Positions 21,700 to 34,100 of a DNA stretch of 64,000 nucleotides are shown piece after piece. A program made the position numbers and the translations under genes. Each line of letters begins with the position of its first letter. Position 1 is the stretch's first letter. The stretch lies in contig JANQBS010000077.1 of NCBI GenBank assembly GCA_033085395.1, forward strand, positions 62,001 through 126,000. The letters run 5' to 3'. The DNA is from Xanthoparmelia taractica (taxonomy: Eukaryota > Ascomycota > Lecanoromycetes > Lecanorales > Parmeliaceae). The notes beneath the pieces were generated by a model. The model ran no database searches. It had not been told where the DNA came from and saw nothing but the letters and a program-made list of their open reading frames with translations.

Positions 21700-23144
21700 A
21701 TGGGACGGACACAAGTTTATCCAAAAGTTCAGAAGAACACTGTCCATCGCAAGGACTCCCGTGGTAAGTGTGCTTCAGAGGTGGGGAGATGATGGCATCA
21801 GCTGTCCACATTAGCATCGACATCAGTTGATAATCGGATCATATTTTAGCTACATACGACCTGCATTTCATTCACTCAATCATCAATGAGACACCAGTCC
21901 TCCACGTATGTGTTTTCGGAATCAAGGTTCCCTCCTCTGCACCTGATGTTAGGCTTAAGACATGTGTCAAGAAAGTTCACTCTCCAGACAAGCAAGACTG
22001 ACTCCGGAATCATCATCCAGGTATCATTCAACTCTTCAGACCCAGACGACCCTTTCCCAGCCATTCTTCCAATGATTGGTACCATGGGGTCTTTCACATA
22101 TCCAAGTGCTGACTTGAACGATCCGTTGTACGTACTATTGGGACCAACTCTTCCTTTTCGGCAGCAGAATCTGAGCTATAAGACATGGTCTTTAAGACTA
22201 AGAAGTTTCAGATACTCTTTAAATTGTTCTGCGACTCGGCTTCTTGCCTGAACGAGCGATGCTGACCGGGACATGCGCAGAGACTGCTATCTCCACGGCT
22301 ACGTAAGCTCTGGTATCATGAAGCAAGTGCGGGAAAATCCGGAAAGCGGTCTTGCCATTACCATAGCCGCGACGAAAGTAGACGGCATAGTGCTTAGCTT
22401 GACGCCCAATTCGCATAGTTATAACTACCGATCTGCTGTGCTTTTCGGGTACGGAAGCCTGGTTGAGGCATGTATACTTCCAGCGCGAGTTCTTGGTTTT
22501 GACGATTAGCGTTGCCAGACCGGTTTCGGAAGCCAGGAGGCTTTTGATACGCGTTTAAGCTGTTTCATTGCTCGGCGTTTTACCTTGAAAAAGCATTGCT
22601 GACTCCGGAATCTTGATAGGATGTTGAAGAGAAGCTATGGGCGATGCAGTTGGTCACTAATTCTGTAGTGCCTAATCGTTGGTACGTATCGAACTTGTTA
22701 TTACCCGTCCAGCGCGGGGAAACCGATCGCAAGACAAATCCTGGCAGTCAGAAGCATCGATATAATCCCCGGACCTGCTTTCAGGCTCGAACCTTTGCCT
22801 GAAGAGGTCATACTAACGTTAGAGTCTTTGGCAGGGACCACACAAGGACTCCGCCTGACAAGGCTGAAATGGCATCCACGACCATCTTGAAGGTCAAGAT
22901 AGTAAACGGAAGCGGGAAGATAAGGATGGGTGGCCCTGGTGATGAAAAAAAGGATACCGAGAGAGAGGATTTGCTGGAGAGGGTATGGACCGGCGTCGTC
23001 CCGATGTGGGAAACCGTTGGCGACCCGATATCTGGAGGAGATGGTCGCGTGGAAGATGTACCGGCTCATGTCCAGGCGTTCCGAGATGACACGAACAAGG
23101 TCAATGAGAACTATGCGAAGACAGCGGCGGAAGCGAAAGGTTGA
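21700..23144 (+). CDS. Flavin-nucleotide-binding (pyridoxamine 5'-phosphate oxidase-like) protein
   Basis: Six exons joined by hand: 21700-21763, 21850-21905, 22021-22127, 22281-22467, 22620-22681 and 22835-23144, 261 residues with consistent phase. The product is an FMN-binding split-barrel protein of the family annotated in fungi as flavin-nucleotide-binding. Visible family features are YDLHFIHSIINETPVLHVSF, FPAILPMIGTMGSF, LDCYLHGYVSS, the strongly conserved VLSLTPNSHSYNYRSAV, EEKLWAMQLVTNSVVPNRW and WTGVVPMWETVGDP. Substrate unknown; related proteins may bind FMN or reduce small molecules. Four introns have plain GT donors and clear branch sites (CTGAC, TACTAAC). The fourth starts GAG|GCATGT, so it appears to be a GC-AG intron. 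The stop is 100 bases from that of the convergent DUF4202 gene. Confidence 0.85.
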
Positions 23145-23244
23145 ACGGCACCCTTGATTGAGCGGAAGATATCTAAGCTGGGTCCTTAATATAGATCACG
23201 TGCTTTCGAGCCTTTCAAAGAATACAATAGGCACATCCTGGCTT

Positions 23245-23835
23245 TCAACCTCCGGCAAGAGCCTTATCAATCAAGTCCCTGCACCTCACGCTCATAGGTA
23301 GCTCCAGTGCAAGCTCATGGCCTTTGTCGCTCATCTTCCCCCATGTCTTCCGCAGGATCCTCACAATCTTCTCCTCGTCGTGCTGCTTTTCGAAGTCCCC
23401 GAATTGGTCATCCAAGAATACTAGACAGGCGACATCTTCCAATGTCTGTGTCTCTTCATCTTGCTTCAGATCCTCCTTCCTGATCAGGTGCGCCACCCTT
23501 GTCGCGTCATCTTCAGAGTAGCCACAGTCTAGGCAGATCTGTGAGGCCATGTCTGCCTGCCTTTTCTTAAGGTAGGTTCGCCAAGCATGATACCCAACTT
23601 TGTTCATGGCATACGAGTCCCGTGGGATCTCCCAGCGTCTGAAATGCTGAGCACGTACTGCTAACCGTAATGTATCTGGTGCAGAAGGTTTTCGTTTTTC
23701 AAGGAAGTGGCTCATTTTTTGGCTGTAGTGGAGTTCATAAGATTTTTCTTTGCCATCTACTTGAATCTTGTTTGGATCTTGAGCATGAGCTTCGTCGATA
23801 AGCCTGAGAGCTGCCGCCAGCTTCTCTTCAGACAT
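23245..23835 (-). CDS. DUF4202 protein
   Basis: Intronless, 196 residues, start MSEEKLAAALRLIDEAHAQD. Matches the DUF4202 family found in fungi and bacteria: the HYSQKMSHFLEKR region, AVRAQHFRRWEIPRDSY (the most conserved stretch, with a His-Phe-Arg-Arg-Trp core), YHAWRTYLKKRQA, and ICLDCGYSEDDATRVAHLI. The alternation of conserved His, Asp and Glu suggests a metal-dependent helical (HD-like) fold, but that is inference. Some copies are fused to or annotated with glutamyl-tRNA synthetase; here it stands alone. The length is normal for the family. The start codon is well placed and the upstream sequence has no in-frame ATG. Confidence 0.88.
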   Translation of the reverse strand: MSEEKLAAALRLIDEAHAQDPNKIQVDGKEKSYELHYSQKMSHFLEKRKPSAPDTLRLAVRAQHFRRWEIPRDSYAMNKVGYHAWRTYLKKRQADMASQICLDCGYSEDDATRVAHLIRKEDLKQDEETQTLEDVACLVFLDDQFGDFEKQHDEEKIVRILRKTWGKMSDKGHELALELPMSVRCRDLIDKALAGG

Positions 23836-24162
23836 TTTGGTAGGTGCAAAAGTATCTCAAATTTATCAGACGTTATCCTAGCTTATTATAAACAGGCGTG
23901 AGAATGTATACTTACTTAAACAGTACGAGCAGTTCTGGTGGTTCACAAGCACGACAAATTAGATGGCGCGATATCGGCTAAATCGGCTCAATAATAGCGT
24001 GTTGTGCATGTCAGCAACTGCTTTCGCGGCACTTGTAACCAAAGCTCAGACTTCAAATTTCCCTTCGCATACATATTTTGACGTATCTCTTGATTGGATT
24101 ATTGAGTGTATGACACAAGCTTAGCTACAAACGCCTGGTATAGGAGGAACTCCCTAAGGGTG
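23836..24162. other. Divergent promoter region
   Basis: 327 bases between the starts of the DUF4202 gene (minus) and the E2 gene (plus). Likely a shared promoter. No further features recognised. Confidence 0.5.
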
Positions 24163-25454
24163 ATGGTGGGCATTTCCAACCTCCGCAGGCTTGCCGCCGA
24201 CCATGCAATGCTTCACTCCACCGAGCTCCCGCCTTGTTATTTTTTCCCCCCTTCCAGCGCAGATTCATCCGTCGACGATCTTACACAGCTCACCGTTTTC
24301 ATAACCGGGCCCACTGGCACACCTTATTCGCAAGGACTTTGGAAACTTTCACTGAAAATACCAGAATCTTATCCCGTAGCGCCTCCAAAGGCAACTTTTC
24401 GGACACGGATATGGCACCCAAACGTCGAAGAGAATACCGGAAGCGTCTGCGTAGATACTCTGAAAAAGGACTGGCAGCCACATCTAACTCTACGAGATGT
24501 GCTGATCGTACGTGCTTAACCGCGTTTCACTCGATGACTTCAATGCTAATTCCTGTCAACCAGACAATATACTGTCTCCTCATCCAGCCTAATCCAGACT
24601 CGGCTCTGAACTCCACTGCAGGACACCTTTTACAGGAGGATTACGACTCATTCTCTCGTCAAGCGAGACTCATGACTTCTATCCACGGGAGGATACCCTC
24701 TGATCTCCAAGATGTGGCACTTTCAGCAAAGAGGCGAGGGGAAACAGCAGGCGCAGCCGTTGGGGGGGATACCGAACAGAAGTCAACGATCAAATGCAAA
24801 TCCTCTATCTCATTGACCACTTTCCTAGTGAGAAAGCTGCCCGAGGGTGTCGCCGGTACGAGTACGTAATCGGCACTAGGCACTCTTGATCAAGCGCTGG
24901 ACTGTGAGAGTCTAGCTAGCGAGGATGAGCATGGTACATCCGCGTCGAAAGAGAATGATCCCTTGCTATCGCCGTCCCCAGTCCCTGAACCAAGCCCACG
25001 ACGACCATCAATGACCAAGCGCCCACTTTCTGATCTTTATATCATCGAGCCCGAGCACGACACGACCGATGTACCTCGCTTGAGTCACTCAGAACAGAAT
25101 GTTGTGAACAATGTACTTCCATTAACAAGCATTGCCCCGTCAGGTAGCTCAGGCAAAGGCTTAGCTGAAAAGATTCAAAGGGTAGACAAGAACGGCTGTG
25201 GTCAAGAAACAGAGGGCGACGGCATGGGCAGTGACGATCTCGAAGGAAGACCTACAAAGAGAATCTGCTCAGACTCTGGCAAAGAGAACACGCTTGAGAA
25301 TTGGGGAGCTAGCAAGCTAATCAAGACACCTTTACCTTCAATCAGTGCAGCAATCAAGGTTGGGGTGCTTCCCTCAGGGAGAGCTTCCGCGTCGAGCTCC
25401 TTAGGGAAAAGTCGAATGAAAGGGAAGCCGAGGGTGGGATTGAGACGGCTATGA
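24163..25454 (+). CDS. Ubiquitin-conjugating enzyme E2 with long C-terminal tail
   Basis: Transfers ubiquitin from E1 to targets. Exons 24163-24507, 24564-24855 and 24916-25454, 391 residues. The UBC fold spans residues 1-160: ITGPTGTPYSQGLWKLSLKI, the HPN motif in IWHPNVEENTGSVCVDTL with catalytic Cys96, then CLLIQPNPDSALNSTAG and LLQEDYDSFSRQARLMTSIH. The N-terminus (NLRRLAADHAMLH) and the PNPDSALN loop match a Pezizomycotina E2 group that resembles UBE2S, the chain-elongating E2. The tail (about 230 residues) is Ser/Pro-rich with SASKENDP, SPSPVPEPSPRRPS and RICSDSGKENT, ending GLRRL. The second intron (60 bases, 24856-24915) is the least certain: without it translation stops at 24869 and the tail is lost. 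The first intron (56 bases) is firm. Confidence 0.85.
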
Positions 25455-26021
25455 ATATTTCTTAGTCTCGGATCTTTGGTATTTTGTACATTCTGTTCAC
25501 ACAAAGAAGGCATAGCGTGGCTTGGGAGGCATGGCGACACGCGGACTCATTGCGACAAAGTTTCAGAGTATGGCCAACGACGTAACGTGGTGCAGGGGCA
25601 TTGAGATACATGTACAGCATGATTCTCTGGGAAGCTACGGGCGGATTCCCAAGAGGAGACCAGGCGTTGAAATTGATATAGGTGTACTTCCTACTTCGTA
25701 CTTCATTAGTACCTACTTCGTAGTGAACCCCGAGTATTTTCTCCGACAAACTATTTTTGGACCCCGATTGGCCGTGTACCTGAACTAGCTACTTTAGATG
25801 CTAGTAGCGTTAGCGTTGTGGCTGCCTCAACCCCTGACGCTAGCTATTACATTCAGAGACGCGCATCTTCCCCAATTTCCTCTTTGTCTTCTCATTATAT
25901 TATTCTCTCCCTCACTCTGCATACTCTGCATCACTCTCCTTTATTAATATTGTATCATCAACAGTTAGAACACACTTCTCGACAGTCACTACCTTTTGAT
26001 CTACCACAGTACCTCGACAAC
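25455..26021. other. Intergenic, promoter of the GH17 gene
   Basis: The last 160 bases before the GH17 start are strikingly CT-rich with CTCTGCATACTCTGCATCACTC-like runs, typical of highly expressed fungal genes. No further gene. Confidence 0.5.
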
Positions 26022-27309
26022 ATGCGTGTCTTGTCGCTCATTGCTGCTGCGGCTGCGACCGCACCTCTCGCAGTATCTGCAGCCGGCACCCTTGGTTATG
26101 CATTGGGTGCCAGACACTCAGGTAAAGATGTACTCAAGTTCCAGCACGAGGTTGTGGAAGCTGACTGCTCATCAAGATGGGTCTTGTAAAACTCAGCAAG
26201 ACTACGAAGATGATTTTGACGTCCTCAACAAATTATCGCCAAATCCACCTAGCACACCCTTGAAACAACTCGATCCACACACCGAGAAGCTCCCCATTGT
26301 CAGGACATATGCGCAGATCGATGCAGCGCTCCAAGATTCGCCCTGTAGTGTGTCAGGTGCTATACTTCCTGCTGCCCAAGCAAAAGGTTTCAAAGTCGTG
26401 ATCGGCCTGTGGTATGATAGCATCTGAAAAACCCAAGATCTCTTTGATTTGACCCGTCTCCCGCATCTGGCGCTAATACACAACTACAGGGCTGAGTCGC
26501 TGGATGCCGACATGAAGGAATTCCACACGTACGCCAAACAGTATGAATCGACTGTTTATGCCGTCACTGTGGGATCCGAGAGCCTCTATCGGTACTATCA
26601 TGAAACAGACGGGCATACCACTGGTCTCAGTAACGATGAGCTTAACGGTGCGATCAATAATTACACTCAAGCCATGCTCGACTTGGACCTAAAGTTCCCA
26701 GTCGGCACAGCCGATAGTTGGAATGTGTACGATGATGGGACTGCCAATAACATCATCCAGAATACCAATGTCACAATCTTGTAAGATGATCTGCTATTGC
26801 CACAATCAGATTGTTGTCTGACTTTTTAAAGACTCGTAAACGCGTTCGGCTACTGGCAAAACGTGTCGATCTGCAACGCAAGCTTAACCTACTTCGACGA
26901 CCTGACCCGGGCATACACACAGATCAATTCGGTAGCTGGCCGTCCCATAGAACTGTGGAATGGCGAAACTGGATGGCCTACAACTCGTATGATAACCCTT
27001 GATTCATTCAACGCGTTGCTAACGTTCATACTAGCCGGAGCCAGCTACGGAGGCGCTGTGGATGGCATCAATGAAGCTTACACCTTTTTCAAGCAAGGCG
27101 TATGCGCTCTGCTCGGCTGGAACCAAAATGTTTTCTACTTCGAGGCCTTCGATGAACCGTGGAAACCAGCCAGTACCGGTTTGAGCAATCAGACTGAACC
27201 TGAAACTGGATGGGGACTTTACAATTCAGATCGAACGCCTAAGTTCCCTAACAACGACTATTCCTGCACGTTTGACACAAAGGAGACCAATCCGAATATC
27301 CTTTGCTAG
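26022..27309 (+). CDS. GH17 beta-1,3-glucanase (cell-wall glucan hydrolase or transferase)
   Basis: Secreted wall enzyme of glycoside hydrolase family 17 (yeast Bgl2/Scw type). Five exons: 26022-26121, 26177-26411, 26490-26780, 26832-26986 and 27035-27309, 351 residues, phases 1, 2, 2, 1. All four introns (55, 78, 51, 48 bases) have clear CTGAC or CTAAC branch sites. Signal peptide MRVLSLIAAAAATAPLAVSA, then TLGYALGARHSDGSCK and the (beta/alpha)8 barrel. The proton donor is the Glu of VTVGSESLYR; the nucleophile is the Glu of LWNGETGWPTT. VNAFGYWQN and YFEAFDEPWKP are typical family strands. The C-terminus has no Ser-rich stalk or GPI tail, so the enzyme should be soluble or wall-associated. 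The family reshapes beta-1,3-glucan during growth. Confidence 0.92.
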
Positions 27310-28115
27310 ATCAGTAGCGCCCAAGTCACAAGATTAAAGTGGATTCCGCGCAGCGAAGGTTTTGGAGGGGCTTGTCGCGTTGGCTTGGCTAGTTTCGTGT
27401 GTCCTTCCCTTCGATTCTACAGACACTCGGCGTCTTGCGGCCGACCTCCCGGCCAATCCCCAGACAAAATGGCCACTGTTCAACCTTCATTGAGAAGGGA
27501 TGTTAAGGAGTAGTTGCTGTAATAGAGAATACTTTTTTTTACCAGGATCAAAACCTTTCGCACGCTCGTTCGAACGAAGCTGAGAAGTAAGACGACTAGA
27601 TTTCAATATGACTGGGGTGAAAGATCTGTTAGATGTACTCTCTGTAAATCCACAATCTAATCGTTGTTGTAAGGACTCGGTAAAAGAAAGCCGTATGTTT
27701 GTATTGATACTCTCGGTCTTGGCACCGTGCCTCCGAGCCTTGACGCGACTTGCCAGACACTTTGCTGGCTCAGCGTCTAGCAACGGCATGCTTTCGAGAT
27801 GCTTGCACTTGGTTGACACTCTTTCGACCATGATACGTTCACTGAAAATCCTTTCCTTACCCACCAACCCTACGGGTCGCTAGCCATACCTGTTTCGCTG
27901 GGCTTCGCGCACCTTTCCTGATGAGCCGGGCGACAGGCCAGTACTCGTCAACTGCCATTAGTGCATGGCCAAAGCTGGAAGGGAAGACAGTATGTATCTA
28001 CTAAGACGTGTCCAGATCTCAAGAGACTTGAGCCAATTGACGTTGCTTGGTATAGTCCCGCCATCCACATATTCCATACGCCAGTAAGAAATAGAGTGAC
28101 GGTACTTCGGACAGT
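27310..28115. other. Intergenic
   Basis: 3' flank of the GH17 gene and 5' flank of the large coiled-coil gene. Frames at 27487-27867 (minus) and 27608-27883 (plus) overlap each other and have no coding features. Confidence 0.5.
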
Positions 28116-31100
28116 ATGAATTCACCTGGTCCTCTTGACACAATGGATCCCAACATCACGTCACGACAACCCAATGGCAAGCCAAAAGCTGCTCAACAGC
28201 CGACTTCACAGGCACCGGTTCCCTTTGATCGCAAAGGATCCGAGGCTCCCGTTTCAGAAACAGCAACGAGCGCAGCAGAAAGCCTTCCGCATGTCACGAG
28301 GCCTTCTTTGACTGGTATGCCTTCATTTCAGCGGCCTCGGAAGCGTGTGATTTGGCGGAACAAGGCATGCTTCATTGCGCTGCCTCTAGAAGACGAATTT
28401 GGCAGACGTACCGGTAGAAAAAGCTACCTCAGCCCGAATGATTTCGAAAAGCGTCTCGAAGACTGGAAGAACCATGGATTCGACACAAGCGGTTTCACGC
28501 TTGCCCCAGAAACCTCCGACTTGGACTCTCCTTTAGAAGGACAGAGTCGAGCTGTGCATCCTGACCCAGAAGACGAGAAGCGTGAGCGAGCGGATGGTTC
28601 ATATCGTGTCAATATCCCGGACCAGCGACATTGGGTACGTACATCGCCAAAACAAAGATTCTGCTCCAGACCGAATCTTCCGTTGCAAGATGTCCTCGGA
28701 GAGGAAAACATCTTGTTGTTGGGATCTTGCCAGAAAAATACTGACTTTACAACTTTAACAGGAGATTTATGTCAATCATCTGAAGGAGAACAAGCTGCGG
28801 GCGTTGGGCGTTGACGAGCAGATTCCAAGGAACTCACCTACGCTGTCTGGTATGAGCCGACAAGGGTCATCACAAAGCTCTGCTGTGCTGACGTCGCCCG
28901 CTTTGGCTTCGCCATCACACGCGAGTCCATTCCGTTCTCCATTCTATGGTGCTGCAAACCATGCCTCCTGCCCAGGCAAGCCCGGGATCTCTCATTTCCC
29001 GACTTACTCCATGGCTCATCCGTCTAACGAGCCATCTCTCCTGTCACCGAGCCAATTTCGTCAGCCCTCCGAACCTCACATACGGACATGGTCACCTCAG
29101 ATATATTTCGCGTCGCAACAGGGCTCGCGGGTTGGCTCTCCCCAAGTCAACGGACATATGCAGACATTCGGGCAAGCAGCGCCATCAGCATCGCCCATAG
29201 GGATAAGCAACATTGGCCAAGTTTCAGATCAAATCTCAACTGATTTGTTGGCTAGAACGCGGGAGCAGCAAGCTGCGTTGCAGGTACAGCAATTAGCGCA
29301 ACAGCAACAGCAACAACAACAAACACATCATCATCAACAGCCGGTAATGCAGCAACGCTCATTACCTTTGGTTAATTCTCAAAATGAGGAGCGAATCTTG
29401 CAGCCAGTGGCTCATCACAACCAAGCTAAGATCGTAATTCCGATCCCGCGTGACCATCGCCTAGACCCGACCAGACTTCCCTGGAAGGAGGTTGACGAAA
29501 CTGAGGCTTGCTTATCGTGCTCGATGGATGGGAATGAAGGGCAAATTAGCTCCAAGTCCACCCAGATAGAGGAAGCGTACGATGAATTCGAGGCTAAAAT
29601 ACCCTCGAGCAATGATGGGAGAGCGAGCCTCCAGCATACTCGAGCGAATCGGTCTCTTTTGGATCTTAGTCCAAGTGCCGGAGGGATTACGGAACCTGAG
29701 TCCAATCACCCCGGACAGTCTCAAAGCAGATACCCATCTACAGCCCCTCAATTCGACGTTAATGCAACCAAGTTTGAACCCGAAAAATCTAGGAGTTCTG
29801 GCGTTTTCTCGTTCTTGGGTAACAAGCAGGCTGACAAAGTAAACGAAAGCGAATCTCCGAGCCTTTCTACCTACGGTGTGGCAGTGCAGCTTCCTAATGG
29901 AGTATCCCAATCCAACAAATGGAATGTTGCAGCACCTGAGTTCATGCCAAAAGTCCCCGTAACGACCATCCCGTCCAGAGAATTCAGCTTCTCGGCTTTG
30001 CGCCCTTCACTCAGGCCTGATGCTCCGACCTTTGAACCAAGAGTTTCCAAAAGTGCATTTGCTCATGGACTGACCTGCGAGCAGAACGCCAACCAGCCGG
30101 TGAAGAAGATTTTTGGCGACATCAACTTCTCCGAGTTCATCAAGCCCCCGAAGTCCAAGGCTGTACCAATCACTAGACCTAGCAAAGAATTGGAAAGCAA
30201 GTTAGAGACTGATGAAAGAATCGATGGTCAAGAAGACGAAACGGGCCGTATAACCCAAGCTGATGGTCGGCAAAAGAGAGTGAGGTACGTTGAATCCGAT
30301 GTTCATCTCAACGTTCGTAACTTCAGCCTAAGTCGCAAGAATCTGTTGAGGGTGGAGAAGGAGCCCTTGTGCTCGCTGTGCTACCTAAACCTGCCCTTAC
30401 ACTCAACTTAGTTACGACAATGAGCTTCTAGACCACAGCCGCTGTCGCACCCCAACAATTAGTCTTCCTTGAACACTACTCACGACTTGACCCTCTGTTG
30501 GCAAATGCTTTCCCCCTTTCGTACTCTCTAGCATTGTCTTGAGGGTTGTCTCTATGTCTTGAGAAGGGCATGCTGACTCCGAAGTCTTCCAGGTGTGAGC
30601 GCGACGACGGTGATCAGATCCCTCTCTTTGCATCGCCAGGAGAAAATCAACCCTGGATAGATCGAGGCAGTGAGAAAGCAGCCTACTTCAGCAGGACACC
30701 ATCACCAAAGAGCGATGCATTAGATGTCACTTCCCTGGATGCAGCTACGGATTTACTCGAAGGACTAATCGACGACTTGTCACCGACCGAAGCTTCAGAC
30801 CTGATGCGAGAGGAAGGATCCCCTGACGAGGATCGGAAAAAAGGAGAAGAATACGTTTTTAATAGCCTTGGGGAAGCAGCAAGCTTTAACACAGCACGTC
30901 CACCGGATCCACATGAGGTAAGGAACTTGGAAGGTCGACTCTCAATGCTAGACCACCTTCGGGATTACGAGACGTTTTTCGGGAGCAAATTGCTTCTTAC
31001 TTCCCTTCCCATTACGTCATTGGTTTGGGCTTCGCCTTGAAGGAAACAATGCTAACACCAACATCTGTACAGATTGCTAGAGCAACACGGGCTTTCCTTG

Positions 31101-34100
31101 GTGAATCTCCACCGTTCACCACGGCATTTAGCCGGGCTCTAGGACACCGTACCTCTAGTTTAGGGTCCTCGGTCGAAGATGAAAGGCAAAGATGTGAGCG
31201 TGAATATCGGAATGGGAGTGAAGACTTAGTCGATCATGTAGATCATGCTGGACAAGGCACACATCTCAATTTCATGAATGGAGTGAGATACGTCGAGCCG
31301 TCCTATAATGAGCTTGATGCCATTATGAAGCACCTCAATAGGGATGGTTCGGACCGCGGCGTTGAGCGACAGCCCAGTCCACGGAGAAATCGAAGTCCAA
31401 CTACAAGCCCGATACAGTGCCCTGGCCCAAAGCTTCACAGCTCGTCAACACCCGATCAGCTGCCACCTCCTGCCAACACTAGAAGCGATGCTCCTTCACC
31501 TAGTCCAAACAGATTGCAAGGCAGTATTCAATACCTACCACAAACTGATTCAGAAAGTGCTAATCCATCTCTTGTTGAAATGATAGCCCGCTCTGCTCGA
31601 TACAGCCCGTCTTACAGACCATCCAGAATTTCGCCTCCACTAGAGCAATTGAACAGCCCCGGTAGTACCCCTCCGAGTGATTGGGATGATGCAAGATCTT
31701 CTCTGGACAAGGACAAATACCGCTCGAAGACCACCATTGATAATCCTGTGAATGAATTGGTGGAAGGCATTGTCCAAAGAGAACTGAAACCTTTAGAGCA
31801 GGCTTTATGCGGCATCCAACAGTCATTGGCCCGGCTGTCTGATAGGTCAGCGAGTAGGAGATCACGCAGCTTAGGTGCCCTTGAGATCGAGCATAGCGAC
31901 GCAGATGACGAGGACGACGATGATCAATTGTCACAGTCAAGGCTCAAGTCACCTCTTAGAGACCGAAAATTAGAGCAACTCAAGGCTTCCATTGGCGAAG
32001 TCGCAGCTGCTCAGCAGACGTTTGCACCAGCTAGTCATCTGGCAGAGATGATGGCCACTGTCAAAGATTTGAAAGCAACCCTACAAAAGAATACATATTC
32101 GCAACCATTGTCCGGCGACCTTAAGAATGTTGTGGAGGAAGCTGTCGGTAGACAAATGCGTGGCAGATCAGCACCAGTCACGTCCAGCTCACAAGCGGCT
32201 GCAGCCGAAAGAAGTCAGCTTCAGATAGCAGGTCTTGAGAGCATGCTCAATATCGCGAACTCTCGTGCGAATGACGAAATGCAAGCCCGCAGATCTGTTG
32301 AGGACGAATTGGCTGACAAGGCGGGGTCCCTTCGGATAGCACTTCAAGAAGCTTCCGAGCAACGGGAATCAGCAGAAGCAACAGAGCGAAGCCTGCAGGA
32401 TTATCATACTGAACGGCAGAAAACCCTCCAGCGCACCGCCATGTTTGAGAGTCTACAGGAAAACTTGCAGGAAACTGTTTCGGATCTTACTAAAAAGAAT
32501 TCAGCCTTGGAGGGGACATTGGCTGAATATCGGTTGTCGAGCGACTCGTGGAGATCCGAAATAAGCGATGTCAAGCACGAGAACAAAGATCTCAGGAGAA
32601 TCATCACTTCTTTGAATTCTGAAATTGCAGCAAATGTTCAGGGTCGTCAGGCACTGCAGGCCAAAGTGGATTTTTTGCAAGGGGAAGTTGCCACCGCTTC
32701 CCGCAACGCTGCGTCACATCATATGAGGTGGCTCAGCAAGAAGGAAGAGCACAAAGCTAGGCTCGAGATGTTGAGTGGGAGAATGGAAGCCGAAGCCGGA
32801 ACAAGAGAAAGACTTAAACTGGAGCTTGAGAGAATCGAGGCGCAAGAGATGGCGAATACGAAGACTCGGTCCATGGCTGAGCAACTACAGAAGGTTAATG
32901 CCCAATTAGAAAGCCTGTTGGTAGAGCTTAGGTCTGAGTGCCACGATCATCAAAGTGTTATTGCCAGACTTCGCCAACAAATTGACCTGGTCACAACGGA
33001 TGCAGATAGGTCCAGATCCCGTTACGAGCTCATGCTTGAAGAGGCATCTGAGTCGCGGAGCGCGGCTCTTGAAGAGGCTGCCGGCTCTCATGAAACAAGT
33101 GTTAAAGAGTTGAAAGCGCAGCATGAGCGTGTACTAAACAATGCATTCGAAGACAAGCAACGATCAGAGGCTTACTTCGGAAACCAGTTAAGTTTAGCAG
33201 ACGAAAAGATGGTACACTATCAGGACAGAATCAGGCACCTTGAAGAGAAGCTAGAATTAGCCAGGTCTGCCGCCTACGCAGCAGTGCAGGCTGCTCAATC
33301 GAAGACAGTCTCCACTTCATCCACTCCTCGCACGTCTCTACCAACAACCGAGGCCTCCGACCGAGGACCCCTGCCCGAGAAAATCTCACCTCAGGCCTTG
33401 CGCGAATCCATCCTTGTCCTACAAGAACAGCTACAGGAGCGCGAAACCCGCATTGAGCAGCTTGAAGATCGCTTGTCCTCCGTTGACACAAACGCCCCGG
33501 AGAGGTTGAAAGACGCTGAGATCGAGATCACTTGGTTGCGTGAACTTCTCGGAAATCGCATCGAAGATCTCGATGAATTGATCTCTACAGTCTCCCAACC
33601 ATTCTACAATCCTGCATCTGTCAAAGACGCGGCTATTCGCTTGAAAGCGAACTTGCAGATGGAACAACAGGAAAAGGAGCGCGCACCCGCCTCCTTCCCA
33701 TCGCTTGCCCATATCTCCAACTTTGCAGCATCACCTAAAGCACTCCCACTTGCTGCTGCGGCCGCCTGGGGCAACTGGCGCAAGGGACGGGACTCGGCTG
33801 GGGCGGATCAGACTCCGTCCAAATCTTCCCCCCAGAGCTTTTTCGCTGGCCTGATGACTCCGCCGAGCACGCAACTACGGACAACTCTTCCATCTGGTGA
33901 CTCGGGAATGTGTCCCTCATCTTCGAAACAGCCATTCAGAGCACCCACGAAACCAAAACAGATCGTGCGACGTCAAGTAGAGCGAGACAGACCATTGAGA
34001 TGTCACTCGCAGCAGGATCCTGTGACGCCACCGCTCATGCGCAAGGACAACTACGATTTGGATGCAAGTGAGGGCAACGCGTTTGGCGATGAGTTCACTG

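Noticed and set aside
24234..24869. Long plus-strand frame overlapping the E2 gene in another frame
   Set aside because: Its first half is out of frame with the UBC fold; its second half is simply E2 exon 2.
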